NCBI GenBank assembly: GCA_027483445.1
Contig: JAIXUS010000034.1
Coordinates: 92,495 to 156,494 of the forward strand
DNA length: 64,000 nucleotides
Direction: 5' to 3'
DNA from: Bacteroidota bacterium
GTDB taxonomy: Bacteria > Bacteroidota > Bacteroidia > M30B66
This document shows positions 8,515 through 18,816 of this stretch, piece after piece. Every line of letters starts with the position of its first letter. Within the stretch, counting starts at the first letter, position 1. The translations under genes and the position numbers were made by a program. The notes under the pieces were generated by a model. It did not search any database. It had not been told where the DNA came from and worked only from the letters and a program-made list of their open reading frames with translations.

Positions 8515-10878
8515 ATGATGATGCGTTTCCTGTTTTTTTACCTTTTCTCGTGTGTTGCCAGTATTGGCATTTCACAACGCGAATACCTCAACTATTCGAA
8601 TGTAAATGGCGTTCACACCATATCGGTTTCTGATGGCGAATACAAGATTCGTTTCCTCAACCGGGGAGCTGTAGAAACAGCGTTTATTGCCCAAGGTCTG
8701 GCCAATGAGCCTTCGCATGCTGTAGTGGATAACTCGGTTTTTCGGGAGGTGGAAGTAAAGAATCTTCCCGATAAAATCGAGCTGGCCTCAGATTTCATGC
8801 GGGTTGTAGTAAAAACCAAACCTTTTGGAATTGCGTACTACAAAGGCAATCAGCTTTTAACCGAAGAGCTTACGGCCAAGAAAAGCGAAAACGAGGTTCA
8901 AATAAAACTCAGCCTCAACGCGCAAGAATTCCTGATGGGCGGTGGTTCGCGTGTTTTGGGCATGAATCGAAGGGGGAATCTGCTTCAGCTCTACAACAGG
9001 GCTCACTACGGCTATGAGACACGGTCGGAGTTGATGAATTTTTGCATTCCCTTGTATGTATCGTCAGATTTGTATGGAGTGCATTTCGACAATACCTGGG
9101 TTGGCTCTTTGGATTTAGACAGCAAAAAACAAAACGCCACCACATTTACTGCCGAGGGTGGCTCGGTTCGTTATCAGGTTTTTGCCGCCGAAAACTGGAA
9201 GGGTTTATTGAAAAACTACACCCAAATAACCGGACGACAGCCTTTGCCGCCGCGCTATGCCTTGGGGAATTTCTCAAGCAGGTTTGGTTATCACTCTCAG
9301 AAAGAGGCCGAAAAAACGATTGCCGCATTTGAGAAAGAGAACATTCCTGTAGATGCGATTATTTTCGATTTGTACTGGTTCGGAAACGCCATCAAAGGAA
9401 CCATGGGAAATCTGGAAGTGTTGCGCGACAGCTTTCCGGAGTTTGAAAAAATGATTGCCGATTTTTCAAAAAAGGGCATTCAAACCATTTTAATTACCGA
9501 GCCATTTATTTTAAACTCTTCTTCGAAGTGGAGTGAAGCCGTTGAAAAAGGTATTCTGGCCACCGATTCTTCAGGAAAACCGGCTGTTTACGAGTTTTAT
9601 TTTGGCACAACGGGCTTGATTGATTTGGATAAACCGAAAGCCAGAAATTGGTTTTGGGAAGTGTATGACCGCTACATAAAACTCGGCGTTACCGGCTGGT
9701 GGGGCGACTTAGGCGAGCCCGAGGTGCATCCAAAATGGGTGCAACATGCCTCCGGGCCGGCGCATAAGGTGCACAATGTGTACGGGCATCAATGGGCGGC
9801 CTTGCTGGCAGAAAAGTATGCTGAGTATTACCCGAACACGCGCCCATTTCTGTTGATGCGGGCCGGTTACTCGGGTTCGCAACGGCTCGGAATGATACCC
9901 TGGTCGGGCGATGTGAACCGAACATGGGGCGGATTGAAGGCCCAGCCGGAAATTGCCCTTCAAATGGGCTTACAAGGTTTGGGCTACATGCACTCTGACC
10001 TTGGAGGCTTTGCCGGTGCCAATTTAGACGACGAGTTATACGTACGATGGCTGCAATATGGCGTGTTTCAGCCTATTTACCGACCGCATGCCCAGGAAGA
10101 AGTGCCTTCGGAGCCCGTATTTAGAAGCGAACAGGCCAAAAAACTGGCCCGCAAAGCCATTTTGGAACGTTACCAGCTCTTGCCTTACAATTACACGTTG
10201 GCCTTCGAAAACAACCAGCACGGAACGCCCCTGATGCGCCCACTGTTTTTTGAGGAACCCGAAAACTTATCGTTGTATGGCAATGCAGAAGGTTATTTGT
10301 GGGGTGATGACTTTCTGGTGTACCCTGTAACCGACGCCAAACTCCAGGAGAAAACGGTTTATTTCCCCAAAGGAAGCCGTTGGATTGACTACTACAACCC
10401 TACAAAAGTGTATGAAGGAGGGCAAACGCTTGCGGTTAAAATGGCTGAGGAGCACATTCCGGTATTTGTGCGCTCGGGGTCTGTAATTCCCAACAGTGCT
10501 GATTTAAATGCAGGAAATGCCCGGATGGAAAACATCACGCTGAACTATTATTATGATAAAAATTCGGCCACACAATCGACTGTTTATTTCGATGATGGCG
10601 TAACGGCAAAAGCCTATGAAAAAGGGGCTTTTGAGTTGTGGACAATCACGGGTAAACAAGGCGAAAATTCATTGGTGTTGAAGTCGGAAAAAGGCCAGGC
10701 TTTTGAGGCCATCCGGCGAACAGTCACTTTAAAGATACAGGGAGCTCCGGCGTCGCTGAAAAACATCCAAATCAATGGGAAGAAAGTGAAAAACTCGGCT
10801 AAAACCGAGGCTGAAATTCCCACTTTTTCCTTCGAAATTTCATCTGGACAAGTCATTCAAATTGAGTTTAAACCATGA
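8515..10878 (+). CDS. Glycoside hydrolase family 31 protein (alpha-glucosidase/xylosidase-like)
   Basis: 787 aa; FSSRFGYHSQKEAEKTIAAFEKENIPVDAIIFDLYWFG, GWWGDLGEPEVHP, RPFLLMRAGYSGSQRLGMIPWSGDVNRTWGGL, typical of GH31. Confidence 0.9.
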   Translation: MMMRFLFFYLFSCVASIGISQREYLNYSNVNGVHTISVSDGEYKIRFLNRGAVETAFIAQGLANEPSHAVVDNSVFREVEVKNLPDKIELASDFMRVVVKTKPFGIAYYKGNQLLTEELTAKKSENEVQIKLSLNAQEFLMGGGSRVLGMNRRGNLLQLYNRAHYGYETRSELMNFCIPLYVSSDLYGVHFDNTWVGSLDLDSKKQNATTFTAEGGSVRYQVFAAENWKGLLKNYTQITGRQPLPPRYALGNFSSRFGYHSQKEAEKTIAAFEKENIPVDAIIFDLYWFGNAIKGTMGNLEVLRDSFPEFEKMIADFSKKGIQTILITEPFILNSSSKWSEAVEKGILATDSSGKPAVYEFYFGTTGLIDLDKPKARNWFWEVYDRYIKLGVTGWWGDLGEPEVHPKWVQHASGPAHKVHNVYGHQWAALLAEKYAEYYPNTRPFLLMRAGYSGSQRLGMIPWSGDVNRTWGGLKAQPEIALQMGLQGLGYMHSDLGGFAGANLDDELYVRWLQYGVFQPIYRPHAQEEVPSEPVFRSEQAKKLARKAILERYQLLPYNYTLAFENNQHGTPLMRPLFFEEPENLSLYGNAEGYLWGDDFLVYPVTDAKLQEKTVYFPKGSRWIDYYNPTKVYEGGQTLAVKMAEEHIPVFVRSGSVIPNSADLNAGNARMENITLNYYYDKNSATQSTVYFDDGVTAKAYEKGAFELWTITGKQGENSLVLKSEKGQAFEAIRRTVTLKIQGAPASLKNIQINGKKVKNSAKTEAEIPTFSFEISSGQVIQIEFKP

Positions 10879-12533
10879 GACTTACACAAATTGCCTTAGT
10901 CGGGTTGTTCATTTTTATTGCTTCGTGTAAGTCGTCGGAGCGGGCCGCTAGAATTTCTCAAAAGCAGCCTTTTGTGTGGGAAGCGGCGAATGTGTATTTT
11001 TTGCTGACCGACCGTTTTTACGACGGAAACAGCCAAAAGACCCTGTACTTAAACCGCACCAAGGAAACCGGCAAGCTGCGAGGCTTTGAGGGCGGAAATT
11101 TGAAAGGCGTAATTCAAAAAATGAAGTCGGGCTATTTTGAAGAGCTTGGCATTAATGCCATTTGGATGACCCCATTGGTGGAGCAGATTCATGATGGCAC
11201 TGATGAAGGAACGGGGTTTACCTATGGTTTTCACGGCTATTGGGCCAAAGACTGGACGCGCCTAGACCCCAATTTTGGCACCGAAGCAGACTTGGCAGAA
11301 TTGGTAAAACTGGCGCACAGCAAGGGCATCCGTATCATTCTTGATGGTGTTGTAAACCACACCGGGCCTGTAACGCCCATCGACCCGGTTTGGCCGGATT
11401 CGTGGGTTCGAACCAGTCCGAAGTGCCTTTACCAAACCTACGAAAACACGATTTCTTGCACGCTGGTGGAGAATCTTCCGGATGTGAAAACAGAGTCGGA
11501 AACCAATGTAGAACTTCCACCTGCACTTATCGATAAGTGGAAGCGTGAAGGCCGCTATGAAAGCGAAATGGCCTCACTCGATAAGTTCTTTCAGGAAACA
11601 GGTTACCCACGCGCTCCGAAATACTATATCATCAAGTGGCTTTCGGATTATGTAGTGAAATTCGGTATTGACGGATACCGCGTAGATACGGCCAAACACA
11701 CCGAAGAGGAGGTTTGGGCGGCGCTAAAAAAAGTGTGCAGCGCTGCTTTTGAACAATGGAAAAAACAAAATCCGGCTGAAGTGCTCGACAATCAACCATT
11801 CTACATGATTGGTGAGGTTTACAATTACAGCATTCACGACGCCCGTCAATTTAAATTCTCGGATAAAACGGTCGACTATTTTTCCAATGGATTTGACAAC
11901 CTCATTAATTTCTCATTTAAAAGCGATGCAAACAAACCGTATGAAGCGCTCTTCGCTCAGTACAACAACTATTTGCAGAGCGCGCTGAAGGGAAAAAGTG
12001 TGATGAATTATGTGTCGTCGCACGATGATGGAGGGCCGTTCGATAAGCAGCGGAAAAAACCCTTTGAATCGGCTACAAAACTGCTGCTTTGTCCGGGAGT
12101 TGCGCAAATCTATTATGGCGATGAAACGGCGCGGCCACTCGACATTCCAGGTACTCAGGGCGATGCTACGTTACGGTCGTTTATGAATTGGAACGATTTG
12201 GCCCAAAATGAGAATACGCAAGCCATTTTTAAGCACTGGAAAAAGCTGGCTCAGTTCCGTAAAAATCACCCTTCGATTGGGGCCGGGACGCATCAGCAAA
12301 TTGCCTCCAAAAGCGGATATATCTTCAAACGTAGCTATCAAACCGGCGGCTTTATCGATGCCGTTGTGGTGGGTTTAGAATTGCCGGAAGGGAAAAAGGA
12401 AATTCCGGTTTCGGGTGTTTTCAGCGATGGACAGAAATTGCGCGATGCCTATTCGGGGAAAACAACGGTGGTGAAAAATGGGCAGGTAATGCTCGAAACC
12501 CCCTACCCTATTGTTTTGCTGGAAGCTCGCTAG
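10875..12533 (+). CDS. Alpha-amylase family (GH13) lipoprotein
   Basis: Lipobox-like IASCKSS; WEAANVYFLLTDRFYDGN, GIRIILDGVVNHTGP, GIDGYRVDTAKHTEEEVW, YVSSHDDGGPF; overlaps the upstream gene by ATGA. Confidence 0.9.
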   Translation: MRLTQIALVGLFIFIASCKSSERAARISQKQPFVWEAANVYFLLTDRFYDGNSQKTLYLNRTKETGKLRGFEGGNLKGVIQKMKSGYFEELGINAIWMTPLVEQIHDGTDEGTGFTYGFHGYWAKDWTRLDPNFGTEADLAELVKLAHSKGIRIILDGVVNHTGPVTPIDPVWPDSWVRTSPKCLYQTYENTISCTLVENLPDVKTESETNVELPPALIDKWKREGRYESEMASLDKFFQETGYPRAPKYYIIKWLSDYVVKFGIDGYRVDTAKHTEEEVWAALKKVCSAAFEQWKKQNPAEVLDNQPFYMIGEVYNYSIHDARQFKFSDKTVDYFSNGFDNLINFSFKSDANKPYEALFAQYNNYLQSALKGKSVMNYVSSHDDGGPFDKQRKKPFESATKLLLCPGVAQIYYGDETARPLDIPGTQGDATLRSFMNWNDLAQNENTQAIFKHWKKLAQFRKNHPSIGAGTHQQIASKSGYIFKRSYQTGGFIDAVVVGLELPEGKKEIPVSGVFSDGQKLRDAYSGKTTVVKNGQVMLETPYPIVLLEAR

Positions 12534-12606
12534 GGAGGTTAACCATCGGCTTGACACGCGCAGTTGCAGCGAAAGATCCGGTCATCCGCGGAGCGGGCAA
12601 ATAACC

Positions 12607-13398
12607 TTAACCCTTGGCGAAGGCAGAAATTTGGTGCAAATAATCGGCGGTTTTGAGCAAACGACTGCCGTACCACGAAAAGGCTTCACCATCGACCAAT
12701 AAAACCTTGGAATTCGGGAGCTTGGCGCGAAACCAGGCAAGGTGCTCTTCTTTGAACGGGTATGGCTCGGAAGACAAAAAAACAAATCGAGGCGACAGTT
12801 CGAGCAATTCTGCTTCGGTGATTTCGGGGTAGCGGCTCTGGCGATTTGCGCAAACATTCACAAAACCAAGCCTTTGCAGCATGTCGTGAATGAAGGTTTG
12901 GTGGTTTACGCTCATCCACGGCGACCTCCAAATCAAATACAGGCAGGTGGCATTGGTCAAACCCGCTGGCGGGAAATGCAGTCGGTTTTGAAGGTTGACG
13001 ACTAATTGATTCCCGGCTTCTTCGCGGCCGCAAAGCAAAGAGAGTTGTTGAATCATGTTGAGCGCTTGCTCCAGATTCTGAATGTCGGAAATCCACACCG
13101 GGAATTCTTGCTCCAGTTCTTCAATCTGCGCTCGGGTGTTCTCTTCTTTGTTGGCGATGACCAAATCGGGGCGGAGTGCACGGATGCGTTCAAGGTTTAA
13201 GTTTTTGGTGCCACCGACCCTTGTTTTGCTTCTAAACCAATTTTCAGGGTGGATGCAAAACTTGGTGATGCCGATTACCTCCTCTTCCAGGCCCAAATCG
13301 GCCAGCAGCTCTGTTTGTGAGGGCACAACAGAAACAATCCGTTTGGGCGGAAGAGCAAGCCGAACTTCGCGGCCCATCTGATCGGTGAACCGCAGCAT
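12607..13398 (-). CDS. Helical backbone metal receptor / cobalamin-type ABC substrate-binding protein (BtuF-like)
   Basis: RIVSVVPSQTELLADLGLEEEVIGITKFCIHPENWFRSKTRVGGTKNLNLERIRALRPDLVIANKEENTRAQIEEL; no obvious signal peptide. Confidence 0.8.
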   Translation of the reverse strand: MLRFTDQMGREVRLALPPKRIVSVVPSQTELLADLGLEEEVIGITKFCIHPENWFRSKTRVGGTKNLNLERIRALRPDLVIANKEENTRAQIEELEQEFPVWISDIQNLEQALNMIQQLSLLCGREEAGNQLVVNLQNRLHFPPAGLTNATCLYLIWRSPWMSVNHQTFIHDMLQRLGFVNVCANRQSRYPEITEAELLELSPRFVFLSSEPYPFKEEHLAWFRAKLPNSKVLLVDGEAFSWYGSRLLKTADYLHQISAFAKG

Positions 13399-13403
13399 GT
13401 TGC

Positions 13404-14762
13404 TTAACCTAAGGCTTCGATTATGTCGTACTTGGTAATGATGTGCACGCGCCCCAGCATGTCGCGCACCAGCACGGCGTCGTTGTCGCGGTGGATGGCC
13501 TTAGAGATTTCCTCAATGCGTGCCGAGGCCGGAACGAACGGATAGGGCTTTTGCATAAGTTGCTCTACAGAGGCCTGGCGAAGCTCGGGGTTCTCGCAAA
13601 TACTGGCGTATAAATGACTGTCGTTCAGGCTACCTACAAACTCGTCGCCTTGCTTTACAGGCAGCTGAGAAATGTCGTATTTCCGCATTTTCTCAAATGC
13701 GCTTTGTACTGTATCGGAAACCTCTGCGGTTACCAAATTGAGGTGCTTGTGGCGTTCGATAAGGTCGATGGCGCGGGGCGATTTCTCTTCGAGGAAGCCA
13801 CGGTCGCGCATCCAGTCATCATTAAACATTTTACCCAGGTAGCGCGTGCCATGGTCGTGGAAGATGACTACCACCACATCGCCTTCTTTGAAGCGGTCTT
13901 TCATCTGTAACAATCCGGCCATGGCCGAACCGGCTGAGTTTCCAGCGAAAATGCCTTCTTCGCGTGGAATTCTGCGGGTCATGATGGCCGCATCTTTATC
14001 GCTTACCTTTTCGAAATGGTCGATGATGTTAAAGTCGACGTTGGCCGGCAGAAAGTCTTCACCAATACCTTCGGTGATGTATGGATAAATTTCGTTCTTG
14101 TCGAAAATGCCGGTTTCCTTGTATTTCTTAAACACCGAGCCATACGTATCGATGCCCAGCACCTGAATATTGGGGTTTTTCTCTTTGAGGTATTTGCCGG
14201 TTCCGCAAATGGTGCCGCCGGTGCCTACACCCACAACAAGGTGAGTGACTTTCCCCTCGGTTTGTTCCCAGATTTCAGGGCCGGTTTGTTCGTAATGGGC
14301 TACGGCATTGCTGGGATTGTCGTATTGATTGGGTTTCCAGGCGTTGGGAATTTCGCGTTCAAGCCTGCTCGAAACCGAGTAGTATGAGCTGGGGTCTTCG
14401 GGCTCGACGTTGGTTGGACAAACAATTACCTCAGCGCCGAAAGCACGCAGGGCGTCTACTTTCTCCTTCGATTGCTTATCGGTAGTGGTAAAAATGCATT
14501 TGTATCCTTTAATTACCGCAGCAATGGCGAGGCCCATACCGGTGTTGCCCGAAGTGCCTTCGATAATCGTTCCGCCGGGTTTCAGTCGGCCATCACGCTC
14601 GGCGTCTTCAATCATCTTGAGCGCCATGCGGTCTTTGATGGAATTGCCCGGATTGGTAGTTTCCACTTTCACCAGCACAGTGGCCGGAATGTCTTTGGTG
14701 ATGCGGTTGATCTTAACCAGCGGCGTGTTTCCGATGGTCTCGAGAATCGAGTTAAAATACAT
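13404..14762 (-). CDS. Cystathionine beta-synthase (PLP domain plus C-terminal CBS pair)
   Basis: ILETIGNTPLVKINRI, IIEGTSGNTGMGLA, VGVGTGGTICGTGKYLKEKNP; CBS repeats at the C-terminus. Confidence 0.9.
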   Translation of the reverse strand: MYFNSILETIGNTPLVKINRITKDIPATVLVKVETTNPGNSIKDRMALKMIEDAERDGRLKPGGTIIEGTSGNTGMGLAIAAVIKGYKCIFTTTDKQSKEKVDALRAFGAEVIVCPTNVEPEDPSSYYSVSSRLEREIPNAWKPNQYDNPSNAVAHYEQTGPEIWEQTEGKVTHLVVGVGTGGTICGTGKYLKEKNPNIQVLGIDTYGSVFKKYKETGIFDKNEIYPYITEGIGEDFLPANVDFNIIDHFEKVSDKDAAIMTRRIPREEGIFAGNSAGSAMAGLLQMKDRFKEGDVVVVIFHDHGTRYLGKMFNDDWMRDRGFLEEKSPRAIDLIERHKHLNLVTAEVSDTVQSAFEKMRKYDISQLPVKQGDEFVGSLNDSHLYASICENPELRQASVEQLMQKPYPFVPASARIEEISKAIHRDNDAVLVRDMLGRVHIITKYDIIEALG

Positions 14763-14815
14763 GCCGCAAAGGTAGTATTTCGGTCTTTTAACCTTGGCAA
14801 TTTATTTCAACACCC

Positions 14816-17800
14816 TTACAAAACAATGTTCACCATGCGGCCGGCTACCACAATCACCTTTTTAGGCTGCCCGCCATTGAGCCATTTTGAGGCTTCTTCA
14901 TGCCCAAGGGCCAAAGCCTGCACTTCGGCTTGCGGCATTTCGGCCGGAACTTGAATCTGGTAGCGGGTTTTACCATTAAAGGCCACCGGATAGGTTACCT
15001 TGCTTTCGCGGATGAACTCCTCTTTCCACTCAGGAAAACGGGCATTCACCACCGAACCTTGTCCGCCCGAGGCCTGCCAGAGTTCTTCGGCAATGTGGGG
15101 CGCATAGGGCGAGAGAATAATGAGGAAATCTTGTAATACCGAACGCTTGCGGCATTTTAGCTCGTGCAATTCGTTCACACAAATCATGAAGGTACTCACT
15201 GAAGTATTGAAGGAGAAACGCTCGATGTCTTCTTCGACCTTACGGATGGTTTTGTGCAAAATGCGCAGCTCCTCTTCGGTGGCAGACTCATCGCTAAGCT
15301 TTATGCCACCCTGTTCGTTGTAGAAAAGGTTCCACAACTTTTTGAAAAAGCGGTAAACACCTTCGATTCCGTTGGTATTCCAGGGTTTCGACTGCTCGAG
15401 TGGACCGAGAAACATCTCGTACAGACGCAGGGTGTCGGCCCCGTACTCGGCAATGATGTCGTCGGGGTTTACTACGTTGTACTTGGATTTCGACATTTTT
15501 TCAACTTCCACTCCGCACACATATTGGCCATCAGCGTTCAGCACAAATTCCACATTGTTGTTTTCTGGCCGCCAACGGCGGAAGGCTTCCGTGTCGAGTA
15601 CATCGTTCCTCACAATGTTCACGTCCACATGAAGCGGAATGGTTTTCACATCAGGGTTTTGCTGAATTAGGTCGGCCGAGATGTATTTGTTTTCACCACT
15701 AATGCGGTACACAAAATTCGAACGCCCCAAAATCATTCCTTGGTTAATCAGCTTCCGGAAAGGCTCGTTCTTGGTTACTTCGCCGCGGTCGAAGAGGAAT
15801 TTCTGCCAGAATCGGGCGTACAGCAGGTGCCCCACGGCATGTTCGGTGCCGCCGATGTACACATCTACATCCTGCCAGTAGGCTTCAGCCTCCCGACCCA
15901 CAAAACGCTTGGTATTTTGGGCATCCATGTAGCGAAGGAAATACCAGCTTGAGCCTGCGTAGCCGGGCATGGTGTCGGTTTCGCGGCGCCCGCTTGGGGT
16001 TTCGAGCCAGTGGGTGGCTTTGGCCAAGGGGCTTTCGGGCTGACCTGTCGGTTTGAAGTCGTCCATTACCGGCAGCTCCAATGGGAGTTCGTTTTCGTTG
16101 AGGGCATAAGCCACCCCGTTGCGGTATTCGATTGGGAAGGGTTCGCCCCAATATCGTTGGCGACTAAAGCCGGCATCACGCAAACGGTAGTTTACCTTGC
16201 CTTTTCCAATGCCTTTGGCTTCGATTTCCTGCACCGCGCGGCGGATGGCTTCATGGCCGGTGAGGCCATTTAAAAACCCTGAGTTTTTCAGCTTTGCATC
16301 TTTGGTGGGGTCGGCCGCTTCGCTGATGTCGATGCCTTCGTGTATTTCGGTCATAGGAATACCGAAATGTTTGGCAAAATCCCAGTCGCGCTGGTCGCCT
16401 GCAGGAACAGCCATCACCGCCCCGGTGCCATAACCGGCCAGCACATAATCGCCCACCCAAACCGGAATGGGTTTTCCGGTAAACGGGTGGATGGCATAGG
16501 CTCCGGTGAACTCACCACTGATGCGTTTCACTTCCGACATGCGTTCGCGTTCGCTGCGGTTGCGGGCAACGGCGACGTAGGCTTCAACGGCCGCCTTTTG
16601 TTCGGCGGTGGTGATTTCGGCTACAAGCTCATGTTCAGGTGCAAGGGTGAGGAAGTCGACACCGAAGAGGGTGTCGGGGCGGGTGGTGAAGACTTCGATG
16701 AACCTCTCCCCCGACCCCTCTCCACGGGGAGAGGGGAGAATTTGGCCTTGACCTAAGCCTTTCGATGTGACTTGAAGTGGTTGTGGTGACTCGGAGTTTT
16801 CGTGAGACGTCTCCCCCGACCCCTCTCCACGGGGAGAGGGGAGAATTTCGCCCAGCCCGAAGCCTTTCGATGCTCCTTCAGGCGGTTGTGGTGACTCGGA
16901 GTTTTCGTGAAACCTCTCCCCCGACCCCTCTCCACGGGGAGAGGGGAGAATTTCGCCCAGTACTAAGCCTTTCGATGCACCTTCAGGCGGTTGTGGTGAC
17001 TCAGAGTTTTCGTGAAACCTCTCCCCCGACCCCTCTCCACGGGGAGAGGGGAGAATTTCGCCCTGTACTAAGCCTTTCGATGTGACTTGAAGTGGTTGTG
17101 GTGACTCGGGGTTTTCGTTAGACCTCTCCCCCGACCCCTCTCCACGGGGAGAGGGGAGAATTTCGCCCTGTACTAAGCCTTTCGATGTGACTTGAAGTGA
17201 TTGTGGTGATTCGGGGTTCTCGAAAAAGGTAAATCCGGAACCTGGTGTTGCCGAATATTCTCCATCGGGTTCCTCGACTGAATGATATTGCTCCAGCTTC
17301 GGGAAGAATCCACGCCGTTTACATTCATCCACAATTTTATCGACTACTAGAAATACATCGCCGTCAACTTCATCGTTTGAAAAACGAATTACCTCAAAGC
17401 CATGGTTATTCAATTCAGAGGTTCTTCCTTCATCGGCTTCTTTTTGACTGTTGTGTACATTGCCATCAACCTCAATTACAAGTCCAGCAGATAAACACAC
17501 AAAATCAACAATAAAACCAGCAATTATATGCTGTCTCCTGAATTTGTATCCGGATTTACCTGCGCGAAGCTGCTCCCAAAGGCGTTTTTCCGAAGGTGTC
17601 ATGTTTGACCTCATTTCCTTTGCCTTCGCAATAAGGCTCATCCACGCTTTCGGATTAGCATGGTGGTATGGGTTTAAAGGGTCTTCTACACTGTTGTGAC
17701 TGTAAGCTGAGGTGTCATTATCGACTGTTCCCCGCTCTTGTCCTCCGGAATTTTGGATGCCTATTCCTGAGGCTGCCACGGAGGCTGTTCCCCTCTCCTG

Positions 17801-18691
17801 TGGAGAGGGGTTAGGGGAGAGGTAAAACTTGACCATCGCTCCTTCCGACTTCCCAATCCAGTTGCGTTGCATTTCCTTCATCGAGTCGGTCCAGTCGAGG
17901 CTTTCTAAGTCGGAAAGCAAGCGCTCGGCGTAGGCGGTGATGCGCAAGAACCACTGACGCATTTTGCGCTTTTCTACCGGATGACCGCCGCGTTCGCTTA
18001 GTCCGTCTTTCACCTCATCGTTGGCCAGCACCGTGCCCAGGGCCTCACACCAGTTAACCGTGGCATAGTCGAGGTAAGCTAATCGGTATTGCATTACAAT
18101 GTGGCGACGAGCGGCTTCGTCCATGTTGGCCCAATCGCCGGCGCTGAAAGGCTCGTGTTCGCCACAGGCACCATTTACGCCGGCACTTCCGCCGGAGGCG
18201 AAACGCAGTTCCAACTCAGCAATCGGCTCGGCCTTTTGGGTTTCGTTGTTAAACCAGCAATTGAACAGCTGCAGGAAAATCCACTGCGTCCATTTGTAAT
18301 ACTGAGGGTCGGAGGTATTCACTTCGCGATTCCAGTCGTAACAAAAGCCAATATTATTGAGCTGTTCCTTGTAACGGGCGATGTTCTCAGCGGTAGTATC
18401 GGCCGGGTGGCGGCCGGTTTGGATGGCATACTGCTCAGCCGGCAAACCAAAGGCATCAAAACCCATTGGATGCAGCACATTGAAGCCTTTTAAGCGTTTG
18501 AACCGCGAAACAATATCGGAGGCGATGTAGCCCAAAGGGTGCCCCACGTGCAGTCCGGCACCTGATGGGTAAGGGAACATGTCGAGTACATAATACTTCG
18601 GCTTTGAAGGATCAACCTCAGTTTTGTACAAGCCTTGCTCGCGCCACTTTTGCTGCCACTTCTGCGCTATTTCGCGGAAATTCGGTTCCAT
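14816..18691 (-). CDS. leuS: Leucine--tRNA ligase with large in-frame insertion (DUF559 domain plus tandem repeats) in the CP1 editing domain
   Basis: [23 protein letters not shown] (HIGH), NWIGKSEG...[24 protein letters not shown] (KMSKS); 1291 aa versus ~915 without the insert. Confidence 0.95.
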   Translation of the reverse strand: MEPNFREIAQKWQQKWREQGLYKTEVDPSKPKYYVLDMFPYPSGAGLHVGHPLGYIASDIVSRFKRLKGFNVLHPMGFDAFGLPAEQYAIQTGRHPADTTAENIARYKEQLNNIGFCYDWNREVNTSDPQYYKWTQWIFLQLFNCWFNNETQKAEPIAELELRFASGGSAGVNGACGEHEPFSAGDWANMDEAARRHIVMQYRLAYLDYATVNWCEALGTVLANDEVKDGLSERGGHPVEKRKMRQWFLRITAYAERLLSDLESLDWTDSMKEMQRNWIGKSEGAMVKFYLSPNPSPQERGTASVAASGIGIQNSGGQERGTVDNDTSAYSHNSVEDPLNPYHHANPKAWMSLIAKAKEMRSNMTPSEKRLWEQLRAGKSGYKFRRQHIIAGFIVDFVCLSAGLVIEVDGNVHNSQKEADEGRTSELNNHGFEVIRFSNDEVDGDVFLVVDKIVDECKRRGFFPKLEQYHSVEEPDGEYSATPGSGFTFFENPESPQSLQVTSKGLVQGEILPSPRGEGSGERSNENPESPQPLQVTSKGLVQGEILPSPRGEGSGERFHENSESPQPPEGASKGLVLGEILPSPRGEGSGERFHENSESPQPPEGASKGFGLGEILPSPRGEGSGETSHENSESPQPLQVTSKGLGQGQILPSPRGEGSGERFIEVFTTRPDTLFGVDFLTLAPEHELVAEITTAEQKAAVEAYVAVARNRSERERMSEVKRISGEFTGAYAIHPFTGKPIPVWVGDYVLAGYGTGAVMAVPAGDQRDWDFAKHFGIPMTEIHEGIDISEAADPTKDAKLKNSGFLNGLTGHEAIRRAVQEIEAKGIGKGKVNYRLRDAGFSRQRYWGEPFPIEYRNGVAYALNENELPLELPVMDDFKPTGQPESPLAKATHWLETPSGRRETDTMPGYAGSSWYFLRYMDAQNTKRFVGREAEAYWQDVDVYIGGTEHAVGHLLYARFWQKFLFDRGEVTKNEPFRKLINQGMILGRSNFVYRISGENKYISADLIQQNPDVKTIPLHVDVNIVRNDVLDTEAFRRWRPENNNVEFVLNADGQYVCGVEVEKMSKSKYNVVNPDDIIAEYGADTLRLYEMFLGPLEQSKPWNTNGIEGVYRFFKKLWNLFYNEQGGIKLSDESATEEELRILHKTIRKVEEDIERFSFNTSVSTFMICVNELHELKCRKRSVLQDFLIILSPYAPHIAEELWQASGGQGSVVNARFPEWKEEFIRESKVTYPVAFNGKTRYQIQVPAEMPQAEVQALALGHEEASKWLNGGQPKKVIVVAGRMVNIVL
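16703..17165. repeat. Five direct tandem units, 105-bp period (35 aa), each with a GC-rich palindrome
   Basis: CTCCCCCGAC occurs at 16706, 16811, 16916, 17021 and 17126, exactly 105 bp apart; encodes [HENSESPQP(LQVT/PEGA)[21 protein letters not shown]]. Confidence 0.95.
16703..17822 (-). mobile_element. DUF559-encoding insertion element within leuS, bounded by inverted palindromic repeats
   Basis: Left end CCTCTCCCCCGACCCCTCTCCACGGGGAGAGGGG (16703-16736) and right end CCCCTCTCCTGTGGAGAGGGGTTAGGGGAGAGG (17790-17822) are near-perfect inverted copies; interior encodes [37 protein letters not shown]...[10 protein letters not shown]...[20 protein letters not shown]. Confidence 0.75.
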
Positions 18692-18712
18692 AATCTAGGT
18701 GTATTCGGGCGG

Positions 18713-18720
18713 CAAAGGTA
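18713..18720 (-). promoter_or_regulatory. Bacteroidetes-type -7 box (TACCTTTG) upstream of leuS
   Basis: Matches TANNTTTG on the minus strand, 22 nt before the leuS ATG. Confidence 0.45.
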
Positions 18721-18801
18721 AGAAGGCCATTTGGCTTTTACCTGTTCAAATGGCTGTTAATAGATGAACAAATCAACTACCTCGTTGAGGCTTGCTCTGG
18801 T

Positions 18802-18809
18802 TATCTTTG
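18802..18809 (+). promoter_or_regulatory. Bacteroidetes-type -7 box (TATCTTTG) upstream of ftsX
   Basis: Matches TANNTTTG; ATG at 18817. Confidence 0.45.
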
Positions 18810-18816
18810 CCCCAAC

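Noticed and set aside
16777-17085. 102-aa plus-strand ORF with '[18 protein letters not shown]' repeats
   Set aside because: Antisense translation of the 105-bp repeat inside leuS; open only because the repeat lacks stops.
16703-17165. Tandem repeats as a CRISPR array
   Set aside because: The 105-bp units have near-identical 'spacers', are in frame within leuS, and no cas genes are nearby.
16699-17830. leuS insertion as an intein
   Set aside because: No Cys/Ser/Thr plus His-Asn splice junctions or Hint-domain blocks are visible; the insert is a DUF559 domain plus low-complexity repeats bounded by DNA palindromes.
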